Assembly: GCA_016182965.1 (NCBI GenBank)
Contig: JACPFM010000133.1
Span: 16,055-80,054 of the forward strand
DNA length: 64,000 nt
Direction: 5' to 3'
From: Deltaproteobacteria bacterium
GTDB taxonomy: Bacteria > Myxococcota_A > Polyangia > Polyangiales > JADJMO01
Made by a program: the position numbers and the translations under genes. Shown piece after piece: positions 26,643 through 36,954 of the stretch (positions within the stretch are counted from its first letter, which is position 1; each line of letters begins with the position of its first letter). The notes under the pieces are model-generated. The model worked only from the letters and a program-made list of their open reading frames with translations, ran no database searches and had not been told where the DNA came from.

Positions 26643-27443
26643 TCAGGGCAGTCGCAACGGCACGTAGGTGGGGGGGCCGAACGCGGCGCGCGCCGCGCGG
26701 ACGACCAAGCGCTCGAGCACGCCGGCGTCGCCGCCCGCGCGCGCGTGCGCGCCGATCAGGACGCCGTGATCGCGCGCGTGGATCACGAGGTGCTGCGGCA
26801 GGATCGCGCCGTGCGCGACGCCGTGCGCGTGCACCCACGTCAAGAGCTCGAGGACGCGGCGCCAGATCCACACCGCGTGGCGCGGATCGATCGCGTCGCC
26901 GTGGGCGGCGCGCACGTCGTCGAGGGTGTGCACGAAGCCGCTCTGGAAGCGCATCACCGTCGCGGTGCCGTGGTCGCCCCGGCCGGGATCGGAGACGGCG
27001 CCGCGCGCGACGAGCTGCGGCAGCCGACCGGTGAAGTGCGCGGCGCCCGGCGCGTCGCTGTCGTGGAGCGCCGAGAGGACCGACCACTCGCGCTCGAGCA
27101 GATCGGCGTCTTCCTCGGCGCGCAGCACCTTGACGAGCACGCGCTCGGTGGGCGCGATCGCGCGGCGGGCGAGGAAGACGTCGCTGCTCTCGCCGCGCGC
27201 GAAGCGCCCCTCGACCACGTAGGCGACGTTGCCCACGTTCAGCAGCGGCACGCCCGTCTCGACCGCATCGGCGAGCGCGCGTCGGTACGCCGAGGACCAC
27301 ACGACGCGCGGATCGGCGGCGAGCGTGCCGTCGCAGTAGGGACAGGTGGCCACGGTGGCGCCGATCGCCTCGGGCGGGAGCGGGGCGCCGCAGCGGGGGC
27401 AGTCGACGGGGGCCAGGAAGCTCACGTCCGAGACTTTGTGCAC
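26643..27443 (-). CDS. Zinc-ribbon protein kinase-like protein, probably catalytically dead
   Basis: About 266 aa if started at GTG 27443. The N-terminus is a zinc ribbon with CPRC at 15-18 and CPYC at 34-37. A kinase-like fold follows with a glycine loop (GRFARGESSDVFLA) and VLVKVLR for the ATP lysine. The catalytic loop reads VAHGAILPQHLVI instead of HRDLKPxN, so the catalytic Asp is missing, and the DFG position reads IGAHA. It stops early after the N and part of the C lobe. It is likely a scaffold or nucleotide-sensing pseudokinase. It is the first gene of the operon with the vWA and PurA-like genes, 33 bp ahead of the former. The exact start is uncertain, since no ATG is in frame nearby. 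Confidence 0.82.
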   Translation of the reverse strand: MHKVSDVSFLAPVDCPRCGAPLPPEAIGATVATCPYCDGTLAADPRVVWSSAYRRALADAVETGVPLLNVGNVAYVVEGRFARGESSDVFLARRAIAPTERVLVKVLRAEEDADLLEREWSVLSALHDSDAPGAAHFTGRLPQLVARGAVSDPGRGDHGTATVMRFQSGFVHTLDDVRAAHGDAIDPRHAVWIWRRVLELLTWVHAHGVAHGAILPQHLVIHARDHGVLIGAHARAGGDAGVLERLVVRAARAAFGPPTYVPLRLP

Positions 27444-27600
27444 GAAATGCTCTAAGTCCAGTCCCCCCTCCACCGGTGACGTCCAAGACGTGGTCGGGGC
27501 TCGCACGACTGCGCGCGCGCTCCGCGGAAGCGCGGCCGATCCGTGCGCGCTGAGACTGAGCCTTGCCGGGTGGTCAACCATGTGGCAGGTCAACCTACCC

Positions 27601-28146
27601 ATGAAGAAGCTCTCCGCCGTCCTCGCCTGCTCGGTGCTTTCGCTGACCGCCTGCGGCGCCCTGGGACCGGGCGACGGGAGCGAAGGCGCTGCGGGTCAGT
27701 CCGCTGCCGCCCAAACGGAGTCCTTCGCGACCGTGCGCGGCTTCAAGGTGGAGATCGACGGCGCGGCAGGAAAAGAGGTCGACACCGCCTGGGAGTCGGT
27801 CTCGGGCGGCGAGCTGATCATCGAGGTCACCGAGACCACGATCGGCAGCGACAGGGATGCGTCGGTCAGCCCCGCTCGCAGCAGCGGCGTCGGCAACGTC
27901 ACGCTCCGCGGTGTCATGACCCGGAAACGCGCCGCGCTGTGCACGTGGACGGCCAACCGCGCCCTCGACTCGAGGCAGACGCTCACCGTCACCGAGCAGT
28001 TATCCGTCGACGGCCAGGTGAGCGACGGCAAGCAGATCGTCCTCTCCGACTGCTTCCCCATCCGCTGCGCCGGTCAGAAGCTCCAGATCCTGTGCCCGCG
28101 CGAGCGCGCACGCGTGACGTTGGGCCCTGTCGCCTGCTGCGAGTAG
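27601..28146 (+). CDS. Lipoprotein with phage tail-tube-like domain
   Basis: A 181-aa protein with a clear lipoprotein signal (MKKLSAVLACSVLSLTAC). After a short linker, the mature domain reads like a gp19-type tail-tube fold: VRGFKVEIDGAAG, ESVSGGELIIEVTETT, GVGNVTLRGVMTRKRAALCTW, then a strand pair. In phages and contractile injection systems this fold stacks into hollow tubes and is cytoplasmic, so a secreted lipidated version is unusual. Three or four Cys in the last 25 residues may form disulfides. No other tail genes are nearby. An upstream in-frame ATG at 27580 adds seven residues before the signal and seems less likely. Confidence 0.75.
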   Translation: MKKLSAVLACSVLSLTACGALGPGDGSEGAAGQSAAAQTESFATVRGFKVEIDGAAGKEVDTAWESVSGGELIIEVTETTIGSDRDASVSPARSSGVGNVTLRGVMTRKRAALCTWTANRALDSRQTLTVTEQLSVDGQVSDGKQIVLSDCFPIRCAGQKLQILCPRERARVTLGPVACCE

Positions 28147-28366
28147 CGGGTCGCCGCCACGGGGAAGGTCCCGGTGCTCGTCGAGCACCGCACGCTCACG
28201 TCCGCACGGAGCGCCTCGCCGGTCGCGACGCCGAAGATCGCGCCGACCCCGCTGGGACCGGTGAAGACGTCCAAGCGCGTGCCGGGGGCGCGGCGGCAGA
28301 ACGATTCGGATCCGCCGAGCGCTTCAGGTGCTTGCGGCAGCCGCGGGACGGGCGCATCACTCGCGC

Positions 28367-29173
28367 GTGCGCCGCCTCGCACTGAGCGTCGTTCTCGCGG
28401 TCACGGGTTGCCGCCCGACGCTCCCCTCCACGGCGAGCGGCGCTGCGGCATGCCCGCTCTCACTCGGGCTCCTGCACGGGCGGCGCATCGACGCCGACGT
28501 ACGCGCACGGTGCGAGCGAGCATGCAGCGACGGCGATCGTGAGGCGTGCGTCGTGATGTCGATCGCGCTCGAGGACGGACGCGGGGGACCGAAGGATCTT
28601 CCACGCGCGCAGGCGCTCGCAGAATCCCAGTGCACCGCCGACTTTGCGCCCGGCTGCACGAGGCTCGGCGTGCTCGACAAGACGCGCAGCCGCGAGTTGT
28701 TCCAGCGCGCGTGCGACATGGGCGACCAGGTCGGGTGCCTCCAGCTCGGCTGGTGGTACGAGCACCTCGATGGCGCGGCGCGCGACTACCAGCGGGCGGC
28801 CAGCCTCTATCGTGGTGCGTGCGAGCACGGCCAACCGGTCGGATGCACCAACCTCGGGTTTCTCGTCGCAGAGGGGCTCCTCGACGGGAAGAAGGACCGG
28901 GCGAGGGCGATGCAGCTCTTCCGGCGCGCGTGCGAGGCAGGAGCTGCCTCGGGCTGCAACAACCTGGCGGTGGCCATCGTCGATGCGGAGCCGGCTCGCG
29001 CGCTCGCGCTCTTCGAGCGTGCGTGCCGCGACGACTATGGGACGGCGTGCGTCAACCTGGCGCGCGTGATCGTTCAATCCGATCCGGCTCGCGCGCGTGC
29101 CCTGCTGGAGGTGGAGTGCAGGGAAGAGACGGAGCACGCCTGCGAGGATCTGCGCGACTACTTTGGCCGGTGA
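28367..29173 (+). CDS. Sel1-repeat lipoprotein
   Basis: A 268-aa protein with lipoprotein signal VRRLALSVVLAVTGC. Behind it are six or so Sel1-like repeats, seen as alternating FQRACDMGDQVGCLQLGWWY, YRGACEHGQPVGCTNLGFLV and FRRACEAGAASGCNNLAVAI units, each with a paired Cys. These Cys-rich Sel1 proteins are common in the periplasm of Gram-negative bacteria and bind partner proteins or peptidoglycan-related enzymes. GTG 28367 begins the hydrophobic signal, while an upstream GTG 28328 is also in frame. About 220 bp of gene-free sequence separates it from the previous lipoprotein. Confidence 0.82.
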   Translation: MRRLALSVVLAVTGCRPTLPSTASGAAACPLSLGLLHGRRIDADVRARCERACSDGDREACVVMSIALEDGRGGPKDLPRAQALAESQCTADFAPGCTRLGVLDKTRSRELFQRACDMGDQVGCLQLGWWYEHLDGAARDYQRAASLYRGACEHGQPVGCTNLGFLVAEGLLDGKKDRARAMQLFRRACEAGAASGCNNLAVAIVDAEPARALALFERACRDDYGTACVNLARVIVQSDPARARALLEVECREETEHACEDLRDYFGR

Positions 29174-29293
29174 CGCGGCAGGCGATCTGTCAGCGCACCG
29201 GCAGCACGCCGCCACGGCCCATCGGCAAGCCGGGGAAGCACGGAAATCAAGCGACCGCGCGCGCCGATCGCGCAGCGACACGCTGTGACGCGA

Positions 29294-31039
29294 CTACTCG
29301 TACCGCAGCCCCTCGACCGGCAGCAGCTTCGACGCCGCGCGCGCCGGGTAGAGCGTGCTCAGCGCGCAGATCACCAGCGCGGCGACGGTGACGGCGGCGA
29401 AGTCCCAGGGGTTCACCGCGATGGGGAGGCGATCGATGTAGTAGACGTCGGGGTCGATGCGGACGCCGAACCACGACAGGCCGTAGCAGATGGCGTAGCC
29501 GGTCGCGACGCCGAACATCGTGCCGATGCCGCCGATGATCATGCCCTCGACCATGAACACGCGGAGGATGGCCACGTCGGAGGCGCCGAGCGCCTTGAGG
29601 ATGGCGATCTCCTTGCCCTTCTCGGTCACCATCAAGAGCAGCGTGCAGAGGATGCAGAAGCTCGCCACGATGATCGCGAGCGAGAGCACGATGAACGTGG
29701 CGATGCGCTCGAGCTTGAGGGCCGAGAAGAGGTTCTTGTTGATCTCGCGCCAGTCGCGCACGCGGAGCTCGGGGCGCGCCACCGCGCGCTCGATCAGCGG
29801 GCGGATCGTCTCGGCCGCGTCGGGATCGGTGACCTTCACCTGGATGGCGCCGATGCGGTCGGGCTGCTCGAGGAACTCCTTGGCGACGTCCATCAGGATG
29901 TAGCCGTGCGAGACGTCGTACTCGTACATGCCGGAGAAGAAGATCCCGGCGACGCGGAACTTCTTCTCGCGCGGGATGACGCCGGCGGGCGTCAGCTCGC
30001 CCATGCGTGACACCAGCGAGACCTCGGAGCCGAGGCGCAGGTGAAGCGTCTTGGCGAGCTCGCGGCCGATGACGATGCCCGGGTACACCGGCCGATCGGG
30101 GATCGGCGGCGGCAGCGGGCGCGCGAGCTTGTCGACCTCCGGATCGGGCGCCTCGTGTCCCTTGGTGACGAAGCCAGGCGGCAAGGACGACGCCGGCGCC
30201 GGCTTGTCTTCGATGGGCCGGAACAGGGCCTCGTCCTCGTCGACGCCGCGGCGCTCCGACCAGGGCAGCGACGCGACCCGCTCCGGCTCGGCGAGCCACT
30301 CGAGCTTGCCGAGCTCCACGTTCTTCGGCAGGTCGATCACCAGGCCGACGGTCGACAGGTCGACGCCGCGCAGGAGCACGCCGGCGGTGTTGGTGCCGAC
30401 CGACGCCATGACCTCGCTGGTGATCATCGGCGTCCCCGCGACGACGCCGGGCACCTCGCGCACGCGGCCGATGACCGGCTCCCACTCGATGAAGCCCTGC
30501 GGCTGTGGCGTGTCGACCGTGACGTGCGCGTTGTTGGCGAGGATCTTCCGCTTCAGGTCCTGCCCGAACCCGCCCATGATCGAGATGACGCCGCCGAGCG
30601 AGCACGAAGACACGCTGACGCCGAGGATCGACAGGATGGAGATGATCGTGAGGAAGCCGCTCTTGTGCGCGCGCACGTGCCGCGCACCGACGTAGCGGGC
30701 GAACCCCGCGCGCTCGAGCGCGTCGAGGATGAGCGGCAAGAGCGCCGCGAGCACCAGCACGAGCAGCAGCACGCCGGTGCCGAGGGCGCTGGCGCGGATG
30801 ATCTCGTGCTGCATCACCACCTTCGACCCGCGCGTGACCGGCAGCGCGGCGGCGGCGCGGACAAGCCAGAGGAAGGCCACCGTCAGCACGGCGCCGATGG
30901 CGACGAGGATCCACCCGACGACCGGACGCTTGGGGCGGCGCTCGCCCGCGAGGTGGTCCTTCCGCGTCGCCCGCAGGACGAGGATCACCATGCCCACCGC
31001 GGTGAGCAGCAACAGCGAGACGGGGATGCCGAAGATCAT
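29294..31039 (-). CDS. lolC: Lipoprotein-releasing ABC permease (LolC/LolE-like)
   Basis: A 581-aa inner-membrane protein of the FtsX/LolCE family. The core has a helix at SGFLTIISILSILGVSVS, a large periplasmic domain (about 160-420), and the three C-terminal helices with IATFIVLSLAIIVASFCILCTLLLMVTEKGKEIAILKALGA. Compared with LolC of Escherichia coli (about 400 aa) it has an N-terminal extension of roughly 110 residues with three more hydrophobic segments and an insert of some 60 residues in the periplasmic domain. The gene lies downstream of lysS on the same strand, a pairing that is common in related bacteria. The ATPase gene lolD is separate, at 16761. Confidence 0.9.
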   Translation of the reverse strand: MIFGIPVSLLLLTAVGMVILVLRATRKDHLAGERRPKRPVVGWILVAIGAVLTVAFLWLVRAAAALPVTRGSKVVMQHEIIRASALGTGVLLLVLVLAALLPLILDALERAGFARYVGARHVRAHKSGFLTIISILSILGVSVSSCSLGGVISIMGGFGQDLKRKILANNAHVTVDTPQPQGFIEWEPVIGRVREVPGVVAGTPMITSEVMASVGTNTAGVLLRGVDLSTVGLVIDLPKNVELGKLEWLAEPERVASLPWSERRGVDEDEALFRPIEDKPAPASSLPPGFVTKGHEAPDPEVDKLARPLPPPIPDRPVYPGIVIGRELAKTLHLRLGSEVSLVSRMGELTPAGVIPREKKFRVAGIFFSGMYEYDVSHGYILMDVAKEFLEQPDRIGAIQVKVTDPDAAETIRPLIERAVARPELRVRDWREINKNLFSALKLERIATFIVLSLAIIVASFCILCTLLLMVTEKGKEIAILKALGASDVAILRVFMVEGMIIGGIGTMFGVATGYAICYGLSWFGVRIDPDVYYIDRLPIAVNPWDFAAVTVAALVICALSTLYPARAASKLLPVEGLRYE

Positions 31040-31117
31040 CGGGTGGTGCTCATCACGAGAATCGGGAGCCGGAGCGGGAGCGGGAGGGGAACCCGGGGAG
31101 CTCCGCGCGGATTCCCG

Positions 31118-32835
<1,718 letters not shown>

Positions 32836-32839
<4 letters not shown>

Positions 32840-33855
32840 GATTCGCCTGAGGGCAGCAGCGCCGCCATGTCGTCGGGGAGGGGCGCGTCGACGACGAAGG
32901 GTTTGACGTTCCTGCCGCCTGCGTACGAGACGCGGCTCGCGTGCAGCGCGTGACGCCCGAGCTCGGGCGCCGACGGCCCGCCGTAGAGGCCGTCGCCGAC
33001 GAGCGGCGCGCCGATGGCGGCGAAGTGGACGCGGATCTGGTGGCGGAGCGCCTTGGTCGCCGTGGCGTCGACGAGCACGCGCGCCTCGCCGTCGGGCGTC
33101 TCGAAGCGGCGCACCACCTTGTAGTCGGTGCGCGCGTCGCGCGGCGACAGGCGGTGCACGTCGCGCGGGTGCACGCAGGCGAACACGCGGCGCTTGTCCT
33201 TCGGGTGGGGGGCGAGCGGCACGTCGATGGAGCCGCGATCGGCGAGCTCGCCCTCGCTCGCGACCGAGGCCGCGCGGCCGCTGCCGGCCCCGGGCGCGAT
33301 GATCGCGAGGTAGTGCTTCTCGATGCGCCCCTCGCGGAGCGCGATCTTGAGCTCGTCGAAGGCGGCCTGCGTGCGGGCGACGATGACGAGGCCGGAGGTG
33401 TCGGTGTCGAGGCGGTGCACGAGGCCCGGCTCGCGCGGATCGGCGCCGACGCCGGCGACGTCGGGGAAGCGCGCGACGAGGCCGTTGGCGAGCGTGCCGA
33501 GCTCGCCGCCGCGGAGCGGGGCGGAGGCGAGGCGCGGCGGCTTGTGCACGACGAGCATCGAGTCGGTCTCGAGGCGGACGTCGATCTCGATGTCGGCGTC
33601 GGGCAGGGCGCGCGGATCGGTGTCCTCGTCGGCGGAGGCGATCTCGAGCCGGTCGTCGGTGTGGACGACGGAGCCCTTCACGGCGCGCTTGCCATTGACG
33701 CGAACGCCCGCCTCGAGGAGCGCCTTGGCGCCGGAGCGGGACACCTCGGCCAGGACGGTGAGCGCCTTGTCGAGCCTCGCGCCGTCGAGCGACGCGGGGA
33801 CGATCAGCGTCTTGGCCGGCTGACGTTGCGCGCTGGATTCGGTGTCTTCGGACAT
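32836..33855 (-). CDS. RluA-family 23S rRNA or tRNA pseudouridine synthase
   Basis: A 339-aa enzyme with an N-terminal S4 RNA-binding domain (residues 22-75, ARLDKALTVLAEVSRSGAKA) and an RluA-type catalytic domain. Asp150 in HRLDTDTSG is the conserved nucleophile. HKPPRLASAP and the C-terminal LRHQIRVHFAAIGAPLVGD also match. It converts specific uridines to pseudouridine. S4 plus RluA is the RluD/RluC layout. The target position cannot be assigned. I chose ATG 33855 over GTG 33876, as neither has a clear ribosome-binding site. The stop overlaps the lysS start. Confidence 0.92.
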
Positions 33856-33962
33856 GGGGGCGGAGACGTATGCCACCGGCGGAACGCCCTGGGAAGGGGG
33901 CGCGCGCCGTGGGAGGGGCGGGCGCTCGCCGCGAAGCGCGAGCGGCGGTAGGCTGACGGCCG

Positions 33963-34670
33963 ATGGAAGGCGTCTGTTCGTCGTGCGGCGCGCCCGCGAA
34001 GCCCGGCATCATCATCTGCGAGTTCTGCGAGAACCCGGTCAGCGCCGAGGCGGCGCGGCGCGCGATCCCGTGCCGCCAGTGCCAGACGCTGAACGTCGAG
34101 ACGGCCCAGCAGTGCATCAAGTGCAAGGGCTGGCTCGTGGTGCAGTGCCTGTTCTGCAACCACCTCACGCGCAACGACGCGCCGGCCTGCCACGCCTGCC
34201 GCGAGCCGTTCGCCGGCGCCGCCGAGCGCAAGGCCGCGCGCGACGCCGACGCGCGACGGCAGCAGTATTTCCAGGTCGCCGGCGCGGTCGCGCCACTCGC
34301 CGGCTCGCTGCTCGGCGGCGTGGCCGGCGCGTTCCTCGGAAACCAGTGGAGCCCGTCGAGCCACCACCACGGGCCCTCGTCGTACCAGGGCTCCTCGTAC
34401 GGCAACCACTCGTACCACGGTCAGCACACCGAGAGTCACCGCGTCGGCGAGTCGTTCGCCGAGGACTCCTCGTACTCGTCGTCGTCGTCCTCGTCGTCTT
34501 CGTCGTCCTCGTCGTCGTCCGAGGGAGGCGGGTTCTTCGACAGCATCCTCGACAGCGGCTCCTCGTCGTCGAACGAGCGGTCCGAGAGCAGCAGCTCGGA
34601 GGGCGGCGGGTTCTTCGACAGCGTCGCCGAGTCGTTCAGCGACGACGACGATAGCGGGTCGCGGGGCTGA
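33963..34670 (+). CDS. Multi-zinc-ribbon protein with poly-Ser tail
   Basis: A 235-aa protein. Residues 1-80 hold five CxxC pairs plus one further Cys/His set in three zinc ribbons (CSSCG, CEFC, CRQC, CIKC, CLFC, CHAC). A Gly/Ala-rich hydrophobic stretch follows (VAPLAGSLLGGVAGAFLG) that could insert into a membrane. The rest is disordered, with a run of 15 Ser and two copies of SSSEGGGFFDS. The poly-Ser is encoded by TCG/TCC runs that can slip. It may bind nucleic acid or protein. I do not recognise a family. A heptamer array follows 45 bp after the stop. Confidence 0.85.
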   Translation: MEGVCSSCGAPAKPGIIICEFCENPVSAEAARRAIPCRQCQTLNVETAQQCIKCKGWLVVQCLFCNHLTRNDAPACHACREPFAGAAERKAARDADARRQQYFQVAGAVAPLAGSLLGGVAGAFLGNQWSPSSHHHGPSSYQGSSYGNHSYHGQHTESHRVGESFAEDSSYSSSSSSSSSSSSSSSEGGGFFDSILDSGSSSSNERSESSSSEGGGFFDSVAESFSDDDDSGSRG

Positions 34671-34715
34671 GCTGCGGCGCAGGCGGTGGCGTCGTGCTGG
34701 CTGATGCGGGCTGGG

Positions 34716-34820
34716 TCTAGAGTCTAGAGTCTAGAGTCTAGAGTCGAGAGTCGGGCCGGCGGCCCGCGCATGTCGACCTTCGGCCTTCGACGTTCGATGT
34801 TCGACCTTCGACGTTCGACC
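34716..34820. repeat. Heptamer array B
   Basis: TCTAGAG is repeated four times (34716-34743) followed by TCGAGAG. About 30 bp later come seven more heptamers of the type TTCGACC/TTCGACG (34772-34820). The array fills most of the space between the zinc-ribbon and L,D-transpeptidase genes. Confidence 0.85.
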
Positions 34821-34870
34821 GTGTCCGCCAGACCTTTGCCTCCGGCGCGGATCCGTCGCAACGTCTCTCG

Positions 34871-36502
34871 GTGCGTTCGCTGCTGACGGCCGGGCTCGTG
34901 TGCGGCACCGCTCTGGGCGGTGCGCTCATGCCTGCGTGCGGAAAGGCGCCGGGCGAGCCGCCGGCGCCGATGACCTCCGCGGTTCCCTACGCCGTCGCGC
35001 CCGCCGAATCCGCTTCCGCGTTCGCGTCCGCGTCCGCGTCCGCGTCTGCGTTCCCGTCGGCGTCCGCGTCTGTGTCCGCGTCCGCTTCGGGGCCGCTGAT
35101 CTCGACCGGGCGTTTCCTTGCGTGGGTCTACGAGAAGCCGCGGCTCGACGCGCCGAAGGCCGGGTGGATCCGCGCCGGCACGCGCGTCGTGCGCTCGGCC
35201 GAGCCGCTCGCCGGCGCGGGGTGCAAAGGCAAGTGGTGGGCGGTGGAGCCCGCGGGGTTCGTCTGCGAAGGACAGGACGGGGTCACCACCGATCTCGAGG
35301 ACAAGGCGGTCGTCGCCGCGGCCGCGCGCCCGCCGGACGTGACCTCGCCGTTCCCCTACGGCTACGCGACGTCGAACGGCGCGCCGCTCTACGTGCGCAT
35401 CCCCACCAAGGAGCAGCAGCAGAAGCTCGAGGGCGACGTCGAGGCGCACCTCGCGAACGTCGCCAAGCTCCGCGCCAAGACGCCGCCCGACAAGCTCCCG
35501 CCCGAGAGCGCGCTGCCGGTCGGGCCGATCCCGTCGTTCCTCGAGAACCACGCGCAGGTGCCCAACATCCTCCCGTGGAACGTCCCGAGCGGCGCGGTGC
35601 GCGTGGGCGAGGCGTGGAGGACCATGCGCCTGTCGCTGCTCTCGGCGTTCGAGAGCGAGGGGCGCACGTTCTATCTCACGACCGAGCACTACATCGTCCC
35701 GGCCGATCGCATGCGCGCCGCGCGCCTCGCCGACTTCCAGGGCGTGCACCTCGCCGGGCCCGACGAGCAGGGCGAGCACCTGCCGATGGTCTGGGTGCGC
35801 TGGAAGCCCGCGCGCCTGCACCTGCTCGAGAACGGCAAGGCCGTCGCCAAGGATCACCTGATGCCGTTCCAGGCGCACGCCGGCATCGCGAAGAAGGAGC
35901 GCGTGATCGACGGCACGAAGTACTTCGAGCTGCTCGCCCCGCCGGCGGGCGTCCCCGAGGGCACGTGGCTCGTGCGCGCCGAGGGCACGACCAAGGTCGA
36001 TGCGGCCACCGAGCTCCCCTACGACGTCGGCCCCGACGAACGCTGGATCGAGGTGAGCATCCAGCGTCAGTCGCTCGTCCTCTATCAGGGGCTGCGTCCG
36101 CTGTTCGTCACGCTGGTCTCGACCGGCGTCGACGTGAACGGCGATCCCGAGACGTCACGCGCCACCCCGCGCGGCCACTACCGCATCGGCAACAAGCACC
36201 TCTCCTGGCGCATGGCCGGCGACGAGAAGCCGCCCGCGAAGGAGGGCGAGCAGCCCGACCCGCGCTACCGCATCGACGACGTCCCCTACGTGCAGTACTT
36301 CCACGGGGGCTACGCGCTGCACGCCGCGTTCTGGCACGACTCGTTCGGCAACCCGAAGAGCCACGGCTGCATCAACCTCTCGCCGCGCGACGCGCTGTGG
36401 ATGTTCGGTCAGACCGAGCCGAAGGTCCCGGTGGGGTGGCACGGGGTGTACTCGGGGCGCGCGGGGGCGGCGAAGGGGACGACGCTGATCGTGCACATGT
36501 GA
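34871..36502 (+). CDS. L,D-transpeptidase (YkuD) lipoprotein
   Basis: A 543-aa protein started at GTG 34871, with a lipoprotein signal ending LMPAC and a low-complexity Ala-Ser spacer (residues about 43-75). A SH3-like segment follows, then a long middle region. The C-terminal YkuD domain has HAAFWHDSFGNPKSHGC with catalytic Cys500 and His498, then INLSPRDALWMF. Such enzymes cross-link peptidoglycan or attach proteins to it through 3-3 bonds. Membrane anchoring plus a flexible spacer suits reaching the wall. It is flanked by heptamer arrays B and C and probably forms a single-gene transcript. Confidence 0.92.
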   Translation: MRSLLTAGLVCGTALGGALMPACGKAPGEPPAPMTSAVPYAVAPAESASAFASASASASAFPSASASVSASASGPLISTGRFLAWVYEKPRLDAPKAGWIRAGTRVVRSAEPLAGAGCKGKWWAVEPAGFVCEGQDGVTTDLEDKAVVAAAARPPDVTSPFPYGYATSNGAPLYVRIPTKEQQQKLEGDVEAHLANVAKLRAKTPPDKLPPESALPVGPIPSFLENHAQVPNILPWNVPSGAVRVGEAWRTMRLSLLSAFESEGRTFYLTTEHYIVPADRMRAARLADFQGVHLAGPDEQGEHLPMVWVRWKPARLHLLENGKAVAKDHLMPFQAHAGIAKKERVIDGTKYFELLAPPAGVPEGTWLVRAEGTTKVDAATELPYDVGPDERWIEVSIQRQSLVLYQGLRPLFVTLVSTGVDVNGDPETSRATPRGHYRIGNKHLSWRMAGDEKPPAKEGEQPDPRYRIDDVPYVQYFHGGYALHAAFWHDSFGNPKSHGCINLSPRDALWMFGQTEPKVPVGWHGVYSGRAGAAKGTTLIVHM

Positions 36503-36521
36503 CGGCCAGGCTCGCGGACCG

Positions 36522-36549
36522 GGTCGAACGTCGAAGGTCGAAGGTCGAA
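36522..36549. repeat. Heptamer array C (GGTCGAA)
   Basis: Four 7-bp units (GGTCGAA, CGTCGAA, GGTCGAA, GGTCGAA) start 20 bp after the L,D-transpeptidase stop. No inverted partner is visible nearby. Confidence 0.8.
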
Positions 36550-36634
36550 TCCGCGACGCTCCTCCGGGCCTTGAACCCACGCGTCGTCCGGCTGGTGACG
36601 ACGGCTTGACGACGAAGGGTGACCGGGTGGGTTC

Positions 36635-36726
36635 TTCCCGATCGGGAATGAGGGCTGCGCCATGATCGCTTTGTTCCCGATCGGGAAGTTTATCGCCCGG
36701 CGTGCTATTGTCTTCCCGATCGGGAA
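36635..36726. promoter_or_regulatory. Three TTCCCGATCGGGAA operators upstream of hipBA
   Basis: Perfect 14-bp palindromes occur at 36635-36648, 36674-36687 and 36713-36726, centre to centre exactly 39 bp apart. The last overlaps the ribosome-binding site (GGGAAGGA) of hipB, ten bases before its ATG, and a TATTGT at 36706-36711 could be a -10 box. They are the expected binding sites for HipB or HipAB, which would repress the operon. Confidence 0.8.
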
Positions 36727-36735
36727 GGACCACGG

Positions 36736-36954
36736 ATGAGGCTCCGGCACGTCGAAGATCTGGGCGCAGCGATTCGAGCGGAGCGGAAGGCGCAGCGCCT
36801 CACGCAGGCGCGGCTTGCGGCTCTGGCCGGTGTGAGCCCGAGGTTCCTGATCGAGCTCGAGCACGGTCGGCCGACTGTCGGCCTCGCGCTCACGCTGCGC
36901 GTGCTTTCGACGCTCGGGCTGGACTTGCAGCTGACGAAGCGGAGCGGCGCGTGA
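36736..36954 (+). CDS. hipB: HipB-like antitoxin, XRE-type HTH
   Basis: A 72-aa helix-turn-helix protein (LGAAIRAERKAQRLTQARLAALAGVSP, then FLIELEHGRPTVG), just the size and order of HipB. It neutralises HipA and represses its own operon through the palindromes upstream. The ATG at 36736 follows GGGAAGGA, which is shared with the third operator. Its TGA overlaps the GTG of hipA (GTGA), so the toxin is translationally coupled to the antitoxin. Confidence 0.9.
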   Translation: MRLRHVEDLGAAIRAERKAQRLTQARLAALAGVSPRFLIELEHGRPTVGLALTLRVLSTLGLDLQLTKRSGA

